Part shown: positions 1 through 9,068 of the stretch, piece by piece
How the letters are laid out: every line of letters starts with the position of its first letter
How positions within the stretch are numbered: the first letter of the stretch is position 1
Source of the DNA: an uncultured Opitutia bacterium
GTDB taxonomy: Bacteria > Verrucomicrobiota > Verrucomicrobiia > Opitutales > Opitutaceae
Direction: 5' to 3'
Assembly (NCBI GenBank): GCA_903919985.1
Contig: CAIXKG010000160.1
Coordinates: 1-45,495, forward strand
Length of the DNA: 45,495 nt
Notes under the pieces: model-generated
Told to the model about the DNA's origin: nothing
Seen by the model: the letters and a program-made list of their open reading frames with translations, nothing else
The model's database searches: none
Program-made: the position numbers and the translations under genes

Positions 1-807
1 AAACTGATTCCTTTGCCGGCGGCGCGCTGGACGTTGCTGGCGGCATTCAAGACGGAGCCCGATGCGTTTCGCGCGGTGCGCGCGCTCTTTCGCGAGCGGG
101 TGCAGCCGGCGATCTGTGAATTTCTCGATCGATATTCCGTGCAGTGTGCGGAGCGGGCGACGGGCGTGACGATTTTTGAAGGACAGCCGGGGCGGCCGGT
201 GCTGTTGATCGAACTCGCCGGAGCGGCGAGTGAAGTGCGCGAGGTGAAAAAAACCGTGCTGGCCTGGGCGGCGAAGCATGCGCTGGCGCACCGGGCGGCT
301 AAAAATCGCGATGAAGCCGAGGCGCTCTGGACGGTTCGCCGGAAATGTTCAGGCGCGATGTTTGAACTGGGCGACGCGAAGTTGAACGAAGACATCGTGG
401 TGCCGCTGCGGAACTACGAAAAATTCGCGCGGTTTCTCGAGGCATTGCGGAAAGAATCGAAGCTTTCGATTCCGACGTTTGGGCATCTCGGCGACGGAAA
501 TCTTCACGTGAACATCATGTATCACAAAGCGAACCCGATCGAGGTCCGCGCGGCGGAAAAGGCGGTGCAGAAATTGATGGAGACGGTGGTGGCGCTCGGC
601 GGAGCGATCTCGGGCGAGCACGGTATCGGGCTCGCGAAGACGCCGTTCTTGCGGCTGCAGCATTCGCCAGCGCAGGTGAAGGCCATGCAGGCGGTGAAGC
701 ACGCGCTCGATCCGAACGGGATCTTCAATCCGGGGAAAATGTTCGAGGTGTTCGAAGTCTGGAAGCACGCCCGCATGGACGTGAAGTTACCCTGGGATCA
801 TAAGTAG
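1..807 (+). CDS. FAD-linked oxidase, C-terminal part (GlcD/D-lactate dehydrogenase-like), 5' end outside window
   Basis: The frame is open from base 1, so the start lies upstream and only the last ~268 residues are present. The fragment shows the FAD-oxidase C-terminal domain. Its two signature stretches are clear: a GHLGDGNLHVN segment near residue 165 and SGEHGIGLAK near residue 204, which in this family lie at the flavin and metal/substrate site. The usual end, with a DPNGIFNPGKMF motif, follows. Family members oxidise 2-hydroxy acids such as glycolate or D-lactate and pass the electrons to quinone or a partner subunit. The fragment cannot tell which substrate is used, because the N-terminal FAD-binding (PCMH) half is missing here. 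It is followed by an 86-bp gap and a gene on the same strand with no obvious functional link. Confidence 0.9.
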   Translation, partial: KLIPLPAARWTLLAAFKTEPDAFRAVRALFRERVQPAICEFLDRYSVQCAERATGVTIFEGQPGRPVLLIELAGAASEVREVKKTVLAWAAKHALAHRAAKNRDEAEALWTVRRKCSGAMFELGDAKLNEDIVVPLRNYEKFARFLEALRKESKLSIPTFGHLGDGNLHVNIMYHKANPIEVRAAEKAVQKLMETVVALGGAISGEHGIGLAKTPFLRLQHSPAQVKAMQAVKHALDPNGIFNPGKMFEVFEVWKHARMDVKLPWDHK

Positions 808-893
808 GCCGGGTCCTAAGGCGCCGGTCGGTTATAACGTCTGCGCTGAGTCGCAGGCCGGCAGCGTTCGCGGTACTAAATATCTTTTTCGGG

Positions 894-2489
894 TTGCTAC
901 CCTTGCCGCAAGCGGGGGGACTCGCGATTCGACGCGTGATATTTTCCCCGAAGATTTTTAAGCAGCGAAGCTGGTGGGCGCCGTTGCTGCTTGTCGCGAT
1001 CGGATTTTTTCTGCGCGCGGCTTATTACCACGAAAACTACGGGCACCCGGATGAGACGATCACGTTTGAAGTCGTCAACGCCATGCGCCGCACGGGGGAC
1101 TTGGACACCAATTGGGCCAAGGCCAATCTCGAGCCGGGACTGCGCTACGATCAGTACAATTTTTCGTCCCACCTCTACGCTACCTATTTTTTCTATCGTT
1201 GCGTAAAACTGATCCCGGGCCTCGCGGACTGGCGTTCGCTCAACGAGGGTTTTTGGGTTTGCCGCTTTTTCTCCGTGCTGCTGGCCACGGTTGCCGTCTG
1301 GCAAACGTGGCGTCTGGCCCGGCGGGTGGGGGGTGAACTTGCGGCGTGGATGGCCGCGATACCCATGGTTTTCTCGCTCTTGATGATCCAGGACGCCCAC
1401 TACATGAGGGCGGAGTCCTTTGTGACCGTCCTCACGCTCGCGGCTGTGAGTTTATGTCTGCCAACGCGGCGGCAGCTGCGCTTCGCTGAAATCTTCGGAG
1501 CCGCCGTGCTCGTGGGCGTGCTCGTGGCCTGCAAAATCTCGATGTTGGCCCTGATCTGGCTCCCGCTCGTGTCCGTAGCGGCGACGTTCGGCGATGGGCC
1601 GCCGGGAAAGTTCGGAGCGCGCGCCGCTTGGGCCGGGCTGGCGACCCTCGGTGGCGCGAGCCTAGGATTTTGCTTGGGTGCGCCGGGGGCCGTGCTGCAC
1701 CCCGCGGCCTTCTGGAACGGAGTCGAGCGCCTCACCCATCAGTACGCGGGGCTGCACCCACCTTACAGTCATTGGGCGGGCGGGCCCGTGGCCGACATGA
1801 TGGCGGGATATTTCCGCTCAACGCTCGGTTGGCCAACCGTGTTGGCGGGACTCGGCGGCGCCGCGATCTTGCTCGTGCGACGCAAGTGGGCGGAATGGTT
1901 GGTGCTCGCTGGGCCGGTGGTACTTTTCGCCGGCTATTTTGCGACGAGGTCGGTCTTCTTTGAGCGCAACCTCAGCCACGTGCTTCCGCTGTTTTTCGTG
2001 CTCGCCGGGATGGGCGCGGCCGCCCTCATCGAAGGCGTCGGCCGGTACCGGCCACAAGCCGTCACGTGGGTGGCAATCGGTTTGGGCCTGGCGATGGTCG
2101 CCCGTCCCGCGGAGCTCACCCGGCGGTTGTTGTGGATCGAATTTTCGCAACGGGGCGCGGTGCAGCACGAGGCGTTCGAAGCCGACATCAAGGCGCGGTT
2201 TCCCGGCGCCGCGTGGTGGACGGAAGCGTTGCTCAACTCCGAGCCGATCGAACGAATGGCGGCGCATTTTAAAGCGGGGGGCGCGCCGATCCTGCTTTGC
2301 CAGATCAACTATCACGACGAATGGACGGCGCATATGAGCTCGATTTTCCGCGAACGCTTCGAAGCTGAGCTGATAGCGGTAGACCCGAGCAAGTTTGCCG
2401 ATGTCCCGGGTTGCACCCTCCACACCTACAACAGCTCGACGTGTAGCTATTATCTGGTGCGCGGGCTGCGTCCGGGCGCCGCGCACTGA
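894..2489 (+). CDS. Polytopic membrane glycosyltransferase-like protein (GT39/ArnT/PMT-like)
   Basis: This is a 531-residue protein with about ten hydrophobic segments, the first right after the basic N-terminus (WWAPLLLVAIGFF). It has the layout of lipid-linked-sugar glycosyltransferases (GT-C fold). After TM1 comes an acidic loop with HPDE (around residues 50-53), comparable to the catalytic Asp/Glu loop of PMT/ArnT enzymes, then a segment rich in Tyr and Phe. Such enzymes move a sugar from a polyprenyl-phosphate carrier onto proteins, lipids or glycans outside the cytoplasmic membrane. Donor and acceptor cannot be read from the sequence. The start is uncertain: TTG at 894 gives the longest form, and GTG at 936, just before the basic segment, is equally plausible. 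Neither has a clear Shine-Dalgarno sequence. The next gene is smc, 176 bp downstream, with no evident link. Confidence 0.72.
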   Translation: MLPLPQAGGLAIRRVIFSPKIFKQRSWWAPLLLVAIGFFLRAAYYHENYGHPDETITFEVVNAMRRTGDLDTNWAKANLEPGLRYDQYNFSSHLYATYFFYRCVKLIPGLADWRSLNEGFWVCRFFSVLLATVAVWQTWRLARRVGGELAAWMAAIPMVFSLLMIQDAHYMRAESFVTVLTLAAVSLCLPTRRQLRFAEIFGAAVLVGVLVACKISMLALIWLPLVSVAATFGDGPPGKFGARAAWAGLATLGGASLGFCLGAPGAVLHPAAFWNGVERLTHQYAGLHPPYSHWAGGPVADMMAGYFRSTLGWPTVLAGLGGAAILLVRRKWAEWLVLAGPVVLFAGYFATRSVFFERNLSHVLPLFFVLAGMGAAALIEGVGRYRPQAVTWVAIGLGLAMVARPAELTRRLLWIEFSQRGAVQHEAFEADIKARFPGAAWWTEALLNSEPIERMAAHFKAGGAPILLCQINYHDEWTAHMSSIFRERFEAELIAVDPSKFADVPGCTLHTYNSSTCSYYLVRGLRPGAAH

Positions 2490-2665
2490 CGCGCGTGGTT
2501 AAATTCGCCTGGATGGATGAGGCGCGGGCTCTAAGCCAGCCCACGGCGGGGGCTTCGGAGCACTCGCGAGCGAGCTGACCTGGCAAAACCCAATTTGCAG
2601 ACGTTGCCTGGCGCAAATTTTTCCGTTTGCCCGCGTTCGCGCCGGCCGCACACAATGACTCTTTC

Positions 2666-5600
2666 ATGTATCTCAAGGCCCTAAAATTGCACGGGTTCAA
2701 GTCCTTCGCCGATCCTTCCACGCTTCGTTTCGAGCCCGGGGTCACCGCGGTCGTCGGCCCCAATGGCTGCGGCAAATCTAACATTGCCGACGCGATCCGC
2801 TGGGTGCTGGGCGAACAGAGCGCCAAGGCCCTGCGCGGTGGAAAAATGCAGGACGTGATCTTCGAGGGCGCGGACACGCGCAAGCCGGCCCAGATGTGCG
2901 AGGTGTCGCTGCTTTTGACCGAGTGCGAGGCCCAGCTTGGCAGCGAGTTTCACGAAATCGAAATCACGCGGCGGGTGTACCGCGACGGCCAGAGCGAGTA
3001 CGCGTTCAACGGGCAGGCCTGCCGGTTGAAGGATATTCAAAAACTGTTCATGGACACCGGGGTGGGCCGGACGAGCTACTCGATCATGGCGCAGGGTCAG
3101 ATCGACCAGATCCTTTCCTCGAAACCCGAGGAGCGTCGCGCGGTATTCGAGGAAGCGGCTGGTATCACGAAGTATAAAAGCCAGCGCCGCGAAGCGCTCG
3201 GAAAACTCGCGTTGACCGATCAGAATCTCGCGCGTGTGGCCGACGTGGTCGGCGAAGTGAGCCGCCAGATCGGCAGCCTGCGCCGCCAGGCCGCCAAGGC
3301 CATGCGCTACAAACGCATTAACCACCGCCTCCGCCATCTCAGTCTGGCGTGGAGCGGTTTTCACCACACGCAACTCACCGCCACGCTCGGCGCCCTCGAA
3401 AGCAAAGTCGCCGCGCTGCGCGCCGAGGCCGACTCCCGCCGTGCCCATCGCGAAACGGAAGAAGCTGCGCTCGACGAAAAGAAGCTCCAGCGCAGCCGGC
3501 TCAATCAACGCGTCCAGGACGCGCAGCAAGCCGTCTACGATGTCCGTTCCCAGAAAGAGGCCGCGGAAAACGCCGCCAATCTGGCCACGATCCGACGCAA
3601 CGGCATCGAGGACCGGCTCGGTTCGTCCCGCGCTAATTTGGGTGAACTTGAAATGCAGTTGCGGGAAGTAGCCGCGCAGGTCGATTCCGGCGCTCAGGAC
3701 AAACAGATGCAGCTCGGGCTGCTCGGCAGCAGCGACGCGGTGTTTCAGCAGCGCAACCGCGATCAAACGGTGGTCGAGGGGGAATTGACCCATCTTGAGC
3801 AGGAGATGCAGCAGCTGAAGTTTCAGCTGCTCCAATTCGAGAGCACCGTGGCCCGCCTCCGCACCGATTGCTCCGGCTACGAGGTCGACCAAAAGACCAG
3901 CGCACATCGCCACGAAGCGTTGGCGCAAGCACTCGAAGGTGTGCGTCAGGAGCAGACTGGCGCGGCGCAGGTCGCGGCCGAATTGGATGTTCGCGCCGAG
4001 GAATCGCTCGCCGAAAAATCGCGGGCGAACAACGAATCGGCCGCGGCGCAGCAGGCGATTACCGATCTCACGCACGAATTTCGCGAGGCCCAGCGAAAAC
4101 TTTCGGAAATCGACCGGCAGCTCGCGCAGCGCGCCGCCCGCTTGAAGCTTCTCCAGCAGCTGCAAGAGCGCTGGGAGGGTTTCGGCGAGGGCGCCAAGGC
4201 CGTGTTGCAAGGCCGGCTCGATGGCGCACTCGCGGGCGCGAAAGCCTGGCCGATCACGCACGGGCTCGAGGTAAAACCCGAATTCGGCAAAGCGATTGAA
4301 GCGATCCTCGGAGCCGCCGCGGAGGCGATCAGTGTGACCGATCTCGGCACGGCCCAGCGGATCCTCGCGCAACTCGAAGGCGAGCAGATTGGTTCGGCCA
4401 TCTTGCGCGTCACGGATTTCGGCGTTCGTCAGGAAGCGGCCTACGAATTGCCCGCGGGCCTAGTGCCGGCGTCGGTGGCGGTGGGCTCCGACGAGAGCGG
4501 ACACGCGGCGCTCGCCCTGTTCGGAAGTTGTTACATCGCGGACGATCTCGGAGCGTTTCTCGAATTCTGGCGGGCCAATCCGGGCTTTGCGTTTCTCGCG
4601 GTCGCGACGCGTAAAGGCGATCTCGTGGACCGGCGGGGCTTAATCTACGGCGGACATCACGGTGCGAAGAAATCGTCCAATAGCATCGTGCAACGTGAAA
4701 TCGACCTGCGCGAAACGGCCCGGGCCCTAGCCGAGGAGCAAAAGGCGCACGACGAACAAAAATCGGTCATCGACGCGATTAACACGCGCCTGGCTGAAGC
4801 GGAGCAGACGATTGAAAGATGTCGCGCCGACGTGCTCACCGCGACGCAAACCCTCGCCGCGGTGCAGGCCGAGCAGCGTAACGCGCAGAAAAACGTCGAC
4901 GACGTGGCCAACCGGCTGCGGCGGATGGAGGGTGAATTAGTTTCGCTCGAGCACGCGCGCAACGAAGCTCACGCGCGCTGGGAAAAAGCGCAGGCGGGAC
5001 TCACCGTGGCGGAAACGGCCGCGGCTGAACAGCGGGAGCGCATCGCCCAATGCGAGCGTCGCATCGGCGAACTCCGCACCGAGCGCGACGTGAAACGCGA
5101 TTCGCTCGCCCAAGCGCGCCTCGAACTCGCGGAACGCCGCCAAAAAGTGGAGGTGCTCGACCGCGGTCTCGGCGAAATGGAACGCCGTCGGCAGCAACTC
5201 GGCGAGTTGTTAGTGCAGCGTCAGCAGGAGATCGAGACGTGGACCGAGCAAGTTGGCGAACTCGCCGTCGATTCCGACACCCAGCGCAGCCGTTCCATTC
5301 AGTTGGCGGAAACCTTGGTTGTCGCGCAGGAACAGGTTGAGAAAATCCGGGGCGAACTCGCCGCACTGGAAATTGAAATTAACCGGCTCGAGTCGGCGCA
5401 GCATTCGCTGCGCGCGGAATCAGAGTCGGCCACGGGCCAACTCGCCACCAACGAAATCAAGCTCGCCGGGGACCGTCAGCGCGCGTTGTTCATCGCCGAG
5501 GAAGTTACCCGGGAATTTCAAGCCGACATCGCGAGTCTCGATTGGAAACTTTTGCTGTGGCGCTCGGATGACGAGCCGGAGGGGGTGCAGCCGCTCGACC

Positions 5601-6466
5601 TCGACGAAGAAGATGATGAGACGGAAAACAAGACCGAGGCCGCGGGCGAAGACGCCAGCGCCGTGAAACGCCGCCGGAAACCCAAAGGACCCAAGCCCGA
5701 GCCGACGGCCGAGGATCTGGCCGCGCTTGATAGCACTCAGTGGGACGGGACCAAGGCCGAGATCGACGCGTTGCGCGCGCGCCTGAACGGCATGGGCGCG
5801 GTCAACCTTGTGGCGATCGAGGAATACGCCGAGCTGAAGCAGCGGCACGATTTCCTGCGCGCCCAAGTCGACGATCTCACCAACGCAAAGACGGAACTCA
5901 TCAAGGCGATCGACGAGATCAACCAGACCTCGCAGCAACAGTTCGCGGTGACGTTCGAGCAGATCAAAAAGAACTTCGAGTATACGTTCCAAACGTTGTT
6001 CGGCGGGGGGCGCGCGGCGCTCGAGCTGATTCTCACCGACGATATTCTGGAGAGCGGCATCGAGATCGTGGCGCAGCCGCCCGGTACGAAACTGAAAAGC
6101 ATCACGCTGTTGTCGGGCGGACAGAAAACGCTCACCGCGGTCGCGCTGCTCTTCGCACTCTACATGGTGAAGCCTTCGCCGTTTTGTTTGCTCGACGAGT
6201 TGGATGCTCCGCTCGACGAATCGAACATTGGCCGCTTCACGGAGCTGTTGAAAAAATTCGTGGGCGAGTCGCAGTTCATTATTATCACGCACAACAAGCG
6301 CACCGTTTCGGCGGCGAGCGCGATTTACGGCGTGACGATGGAAGAGCGGGGTGTGTCGCGGACGGTCTCGATGAAGTTCAATCCGGAGCGTGGTGAACCT
6401 GAAGTGTACTCGCAGAACATCGCGGAAGCGGTCACCGGCGCGCGTCCGTCAGCGGCATCCGTTTGA
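2666..6466 (+). CDS. smc: Chromosome partition protein SMC
   Basis: This is the condensin-type ATPase that compacts and helps segregate the chromosome with ScpA and ScpB. At 1266 residues it is slightly longer than most bacterial SMCs. The N-terminal head has the Walker A motif GPNGCGKSN (about residues 32-40). Two long coiled-coil arms, rich in Glu, Gln, Arg and Ala, surround a hinge at roughly 515-670. The C-terminal head has the signature LLSGGQ near 1148 and Walker B CLLDELDAPLD near 1174. I chose the ATG at 2666 because the protein then begins MYLKALKLHGFKSF, the standard SMC start; an upstream TTG adds only an unsupported 13-residue leader. An unusual acidic-then-basic linker (DEEDDETENK, then KRRRKPKGPKP) lies at about 970-1020, before the C-terminal head. 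scpA and scpB are not in the window. Confidence 0.97.
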   Translation: MYLKALKLHGFKSFADPSTLRFEPGVTAVVGPNGCGKSNIADAIRWVLGEQSAKALRGGKMQDVIFEGADTRKPAQMCEVSLLLTECEAQLGSEFHEIEITRRVYRDGQSEYAFNGQACRLKDIQKLFMDTGVGRTSYSIMAQGQIDQILSSKPEERRAVFEEAAGITKYKSQRREALGKLALTDQNLARVADVVGEVSRQIGSLRRQAAKAMRYKRINHRLRHLSLAWSGFHHTQLTATLGALESKVAALRAEADSRRAHRETEEAALDEKKLQRSRLNQRVQDAQQAVYDVRSQKEAAENAANLATIRRNGIEDRLGSSRANLGELEMQLREVAAQVDSGAQDKQMQLGLLGSSDAVFQQRNRDQTVVEGELTHLEQEMQQLKFQLLQFESTVARLRTDCSGYEVDQKTSAHRHEALAQALEGVRQEQTGAAQVAAELDVRAEESLAEKSRANNESAAAQQAITDLTHEFREAQRKLSEIDRQLAQRAARLKLLQQLQERWEGFGEGAKAVLQGRLDGALAGAKAWPITHGLEVKPEFGKAIEAILGAAAEAISVTDLGTAQRILAQLEGEQIGSAILRVTDFGVRQEAAYELPAGLVPASVAVGSDESGHAALALFGSCYIADDLGAFLEFWRANPGFAFLAVATRKGDLVDRRGLIYGGHHGAKKSSNSIVQREIDLRETARALAEEQKAHDEQKSVIDAINTRLAEAEQTIERCRADVLTATQTLAAVQAEQRNAQKNVDDVANRLRRMEGELVSLEHARNEAHARWEKAQAGLTVAETAAAEQRERIAQCERRIGELRTERDVKRDSLAQARLELAERRQKVEVLDRGLGEMERRRQQLGELLVQRQQEIETWTEQVGELAVDSDTQRSRSIQLAETLVVAQEQVEKIRGELAALEIEINRLESAQHSLRAESESATGQLATNEIKLAGDRQRALFIAEEVTREFQADIASLDWKLLLWRSDDEPEGVQPLDLDEEDDETENKTEAAGEDASAVKRRRKPKGPKPEPTAEDLAALDSTQWDGTKAEIDALRARLNGMGAVNLVAIEEYAELKQRHDFLRAQVDDLTNAKTELIKAIDEINQTSQQQFAVTFEQIKKNFEYTFQTLFGGGRAALELILTDDILESGIEIVAQPPGTKLKSITLLSGGQKTLTAVALLFALYMVKPSPFCLLDELDAPLDESNIGRFTELLKKFVGESQFIIITHNKRTVSAASAIYGVTMEERGVSRTVSMKFNPERGEPEVYSQNIAEAVTGARPSAASV

Positions 6467-6529
6467 TGCCGGCGAAATCCATCGGAAGTCGAAAAGTTTT
6501 CGTCTCACTCGCCTCCATTAGCTTTTAGG

Positions 6530-6660
6530 GCGATTTAGCCAAAAGCGCAGCCGCGAGCGGCGTAGCGGCAGGCGTCCCTGCGGCCAAAATGGGGACGCCA
6601 ATCCCGGCGGGCCGGGACGCCCGGCCGCCCTATGAGACCGCCGCGGAAAAAATAAATCGC
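6530..6660. repeat. Nested palindromic intergenic repeat, family A copy 1
   Basis: This lies in the smc-menB gap. Outer arms GCGATTTA (6530-6537) and TAAATCGC (6653-6660) are exact inverted repeats. Inside them, a GTAGCGGCAGGCGTCCCTGC block (6562-6581) faces a degenerate complementary block with GGGACGCCC (6613-6621). The same core recurs at 7671-7750, 8911-8972 and 15888-15958. The copy is diverged, so only part of the hairpin is perfect. Confidence 0.75.
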
Positions 6661-6753
6661 GCCGACTTGGTTCGCCGCGATGAAAGCGCGAGGAGACGTG
6701 AGTGTTCAATCGGTCGCCCTCGACAAAACGACGGCGGCACGTACTTTCGCGCG

Positions 6754-7587
6754 ATGAGTTTAGACTGGAAGGTCGCGAAGACCTACAAGGACATCCTTTA
6801 TCACAAAGCCGACGGCATCGCGAAGGTGACGATCAACCGGCCCGCCAAGCGGAACGCCTTTCGCCCGGAGACGATCATGGAGATGCACGACGCGTTCATC
6901 GACGCGCGCGAGGATCTGAGCGTGGGCGTGGTTTTGCTCACAGGCGCGGGCCCGCACACCGACGGGAAATTCGCCTTCTGCGCCGGCGGCGACCAAAGCG
7001 TCCGTGGTCACGCGGGGTATGTGGGGGGCGATGGCGTACCCCGGCTCAACGTGCTCGATCTGCAGAAACTGATCCGCTCGATGCCGAAGGTCGTGATTGC
7101 CCTCGTCGCCGGCTACGCGATCGGCGGCGGGCACGTGCTGCACCTGGTTTGCGATCTGACCATCGCGGCCGACAATGGCATTTTCGGGCAGGTTGGCCCC
7201 AAAATGGGCAGCTTCGACGGCGGATTCGGTTCGAGTTATCTGGCGCGGATCGTCGGACAAAAGAAAGCCCGAGAGATCTGGTTTCTCTGCCGCCAATACA
7301 GCGCAGCCGAGGCATTGGAAATGGGCTTGGTCAACACCGTGGTGCCCGTGGCCGAACTCGAAAACGAGGGCGTCAAATGGGCGCAACAGATTCTGCAACA
7401 CAGTCCACTTGCGATTCGCTGCCTCAAAAGCGCGTTCAACGCCGAGCTCGATGGCCAGTCCGGTATCCAAGAACTCGCCGGTAACGCGACGCTACTTTAT
7501 TATATGAGCGAGGAGGCGAAGGAGTTTCACTCCGCGCAGCGCGAGAAGCGAAAGCCTGAGGCCCGGAAATTTCCCTGGTTACCGTAA
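6754..7587 (+). CDS. menB: 1,4-dihydroxy-2-naphthoyl-CoA synthase
   Basis: This is a crotonase-fold enzyme that closes the second ring in menaquinone synthesis, converting o-succinylbenzoyl-CoA to 1,4-dihydroxy-2-naphthoyl-CoA. At 277 residues it is full length. MenB-specific segments separate it from general enoyl-CoA hydratases: FCAGGDQS near residue 75, the oxyanion-hole region [12 protein letters not shown] near 122, [14 protein letters not shown] near 152, and [13 protein letters not shown]. The ATG at 6754 gives the normal MenB N-terminus. The frame stays open upstream to 6589, but that stretch is translated repeat DNA. No other men genes are nearby, so the rest of the pathway must lie elsewhere. 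It ends 220 bp before the convergent dehydrogenase gene. Confidence 0.95.
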   Translation: MSLDWKVAKTYKDILYHKADGIAKVTINRPAKRNAFRPETIMEMHDAFIDAREDLSVGVVLLTGAGPHTDGKFAFCAGGDQSVRGHAGYVGGDGVPRLNVLDLQKLIRSMPKVVIALVAGYAIGGGHVLHLVCDLTIAADNGIFGQVGPKMGSFDGGFGSSYLARIVGQKKAREIWFLCRQYSAAEALEMGLVNTVVPVAELENEGVKWAQQILQHSPLAIRCLKSAFNAELDGQSGIQELAGNATLLYYMSEEAKEFHSAQREKRKPEARKFPWLP

Positions 7588-7659
7588 AGGGATTTCGAAA
7601 AGGGCAGGCCGCGTTAAGTTTAACGCGCCGGCTGGATGCCGCGCGCGCAGTGGCTAGAC

Positions 7660-7750
7660 CGATTTAAGCAAAGGCGTGGCCGGCGACGAGGACGCCGAAC
7701 CCGGCGGGCCGAGACGCCCGCCGCTACACCATGCGGCGGCGAAAAAACTT
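7660..7750. repeat. Palindromic intergenic repeat, family A copy 2
   Basis: This lies between the convergent ends of menB and the dehydrogenase gene. The right half (CCCGGCGGGCC, GAGACGCC, CGCCGCTAC, 7700-7726) matches the right arm of the best copy at 15930-15958 almost base for base. It is followed by the same A-rich tail, GCGGCGGCGAAAAAACT, seen after the other copies. The left arm is diverged. Confidence 0.7.
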
Positions 7751-7807
7751 AGACCGCTCGGAAGTCGCAGCGGCGGATGATTGATCATGGGCCCTGTTTT
7801 CGCGTTA

Positions 7808-8857
7808 TTACGCGGGAAACGGTACACTGAGTTTTTCCGCCCACGGAGCGAGGCCGGGCATGATTGTGGGATAGAGTTCCACTCCCTGCGCGAGCTGCGT
7901 CGCGCGGCGCCGTAGACCCGATTCGCCCGGCAAGCGCACGCGCTCGAATCCCTCGCGCGGAGGCGTGGAGCGACAACGCTCGGCGAGCGCAGCCGTTTGC
8001 CGCTGAAAATCAGCTTCCCCGCCGAAGAGCCGAGGGTCGAAAACCTGCACGCACACGGCGGCGCCCCAACCTTCAGGCGGGTCGGCGCGGCCAAAACCCG
8101 CGAGCGCGCTGGTCATGGTTTCGACGAGCAGTCCGAGCGCATAGCCCTTGTGTCCGTGGTCGGCGCCGCCGATCGGCAGGAGCGTTCCTGGCGGCGTGGA
8201 AAATAAAACCGCGGGATCGTCGGAAACGCGGCCGGCCGCATCGACCGCCCAAGGACCGGGAAATTTTTTGCCCTCCTTGAATAGCCGGTTGCTGAGTCCG
8301 TTCGTCGTGACCGACATTGAAACATCGAGGATCACGGGATCGCCGTCACCCGTCGGCCAGGCGGCCGCGAGCGGGTTCGGCGTGTAAACGCTGCGCCGCC
8401 CGCCGTACGGAGCGACGCTGCTCAGGGCCGGATCGGAGCAGGTGAGGATTACGAGAAAGCCGAGGTCCGCGACGCGCTTAAGGTACGCGGCGAGGCAGGC
8501 AATGTGATGACTGCGCCGAATCACCACCGTGCAGGTGCCGTTAATTTTCGCCCGGGCCATCGCGAGGTCGAGCGCACGCACGGTGAGCCACGGCCCGGGG
8601 AGTCGCTGGCCATCCCAGGTGACGGCCGCGGGGAAATCGGCGAGCACGCGGGGTTCGCCGGTTTTCGTCATCGCCCCTTTTGCGAGTTCGCCGAGATAAC
8701 CGGGCAGCAGTTGCAAGCCATGCGTCTGGTGTCCGAGTAAATCGCCCTCGACCAGAATCCCCGCGACCGTCTGCGCTTTGTCGGCATCGAGGCCGCTTTT
8801 TTCCAGCAGGGCGGCGGCGAACGCGATCAGATCGGCGGCGGGGTAACGCGGGGACAT
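7808..8857 (-). CDS. Malate/L-lactate dehydrogenase family oxidoreductase (LDH2/MDH2 type)
   Basis: This is a 349-residue NAD(P)-dependent dehydrogenase of the LDH2/MDH2 (Ldh_2) family, unrelated in fold to classical malate dehydrogenase. Known members act on malate, L-lactate, ureidoglycolate, 2,3-diketogulonate or sulfolactate. Family marks are the N-terminal catalytic histidine in GHQTHG (42-47), the RRSHHIA segment (114-120) and the SVAPYGGR loop. The start ATG at 8857 gives a normal N-terminus beginning YPAADLIAFAAALLEKSG. Substrate specificity cannot be read from the sequence. It is flanked on both sides by family A repeats, and the aldolase gene lies upstream on the same strand, separated by a repeat copy, so these two are probably not one tight operon. 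Confidence 0.88.
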   Translation of the reverse strand: MSPRYPAADLIAFAAALLEKSGLDADKAQTVAGILVEGDLLGHQTHGLQLLPGYLGELAKGAMTKTGEPRVLADFPAAVTWDGQRLPGPWLTVRALDLAMARAKINGTCTVVIRRSHHIACLAAYLKRVADLGFLVILTCSDPALSSVAPYGGRRSVYTPNPLAAAWPTGDGDPVILDVSMSVTTNGLSNRLFKEGKKFPGPWAVDAAGRVSDDPAVLFSTPPGTLLPIGGADHGHKGYALGLLVETMTSALAGFGRADPPEGWGAAVCVQVFDPRLFGGEADFQRQTAALAERCRSTPPREGFERVRLPGESGLRRRATQLAQGVELYPTIMPGLAPWAEKLSVPFPA

Positions 8858-8876
8858 GGCGGCACGAGGCTTGAGA

Positions 8877-9008
8877 GCGGTTTAACTTTTTCCGTGGTCG
8901 TTGAAGGTATCGGCAGGCGTCTTTGTCTGCCGGGTTCGGGGTCTTCGTTTGGGCAGGTAGCGACGCCTGCCGAAATTTCGTTAGCGACTAAGTATTTGGT
9001 TAAACCGC
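8877..9008. repeat. Nested palindromic intergenic repeat, family A copy 3
   Basis: There are two nested perfect inverted repeats between the aldolase and dehydrogenase genes. The outer arms are GCGGTTTAAC (8877-8886) and GTTAAACCGC (8999-9008). The inner arms are CGGCAGGCGTC (8911-8921) and GACGCCTGCCG (8962-8972). The inner core matches the other family A copies. The outer arms begin 20 bp upstream of the dehydrogenase ATG, so the element fills the space where its promoter or leader would be. Confidence 0.85.
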
Positions 9009-9068
9009 CTTAGTCCGCGCGCTGAGAGGCACGACGCGGGCCGAAGCACCGCGCTGCTCCAGTATAAA

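Noticed and set aside
2681-4372. 563-codon minus-strand open frame opposite smc
   Set aside because: The smc frame has Walker A, signature and Walker B motifs; this frame is low-complexity and a codon-bias shadow.
6589-6753. N-terminal extension of MenB from 6589
   Set aside because: The extra 55 codons are translated repeat A DNA; MenB proper starts at 6754.
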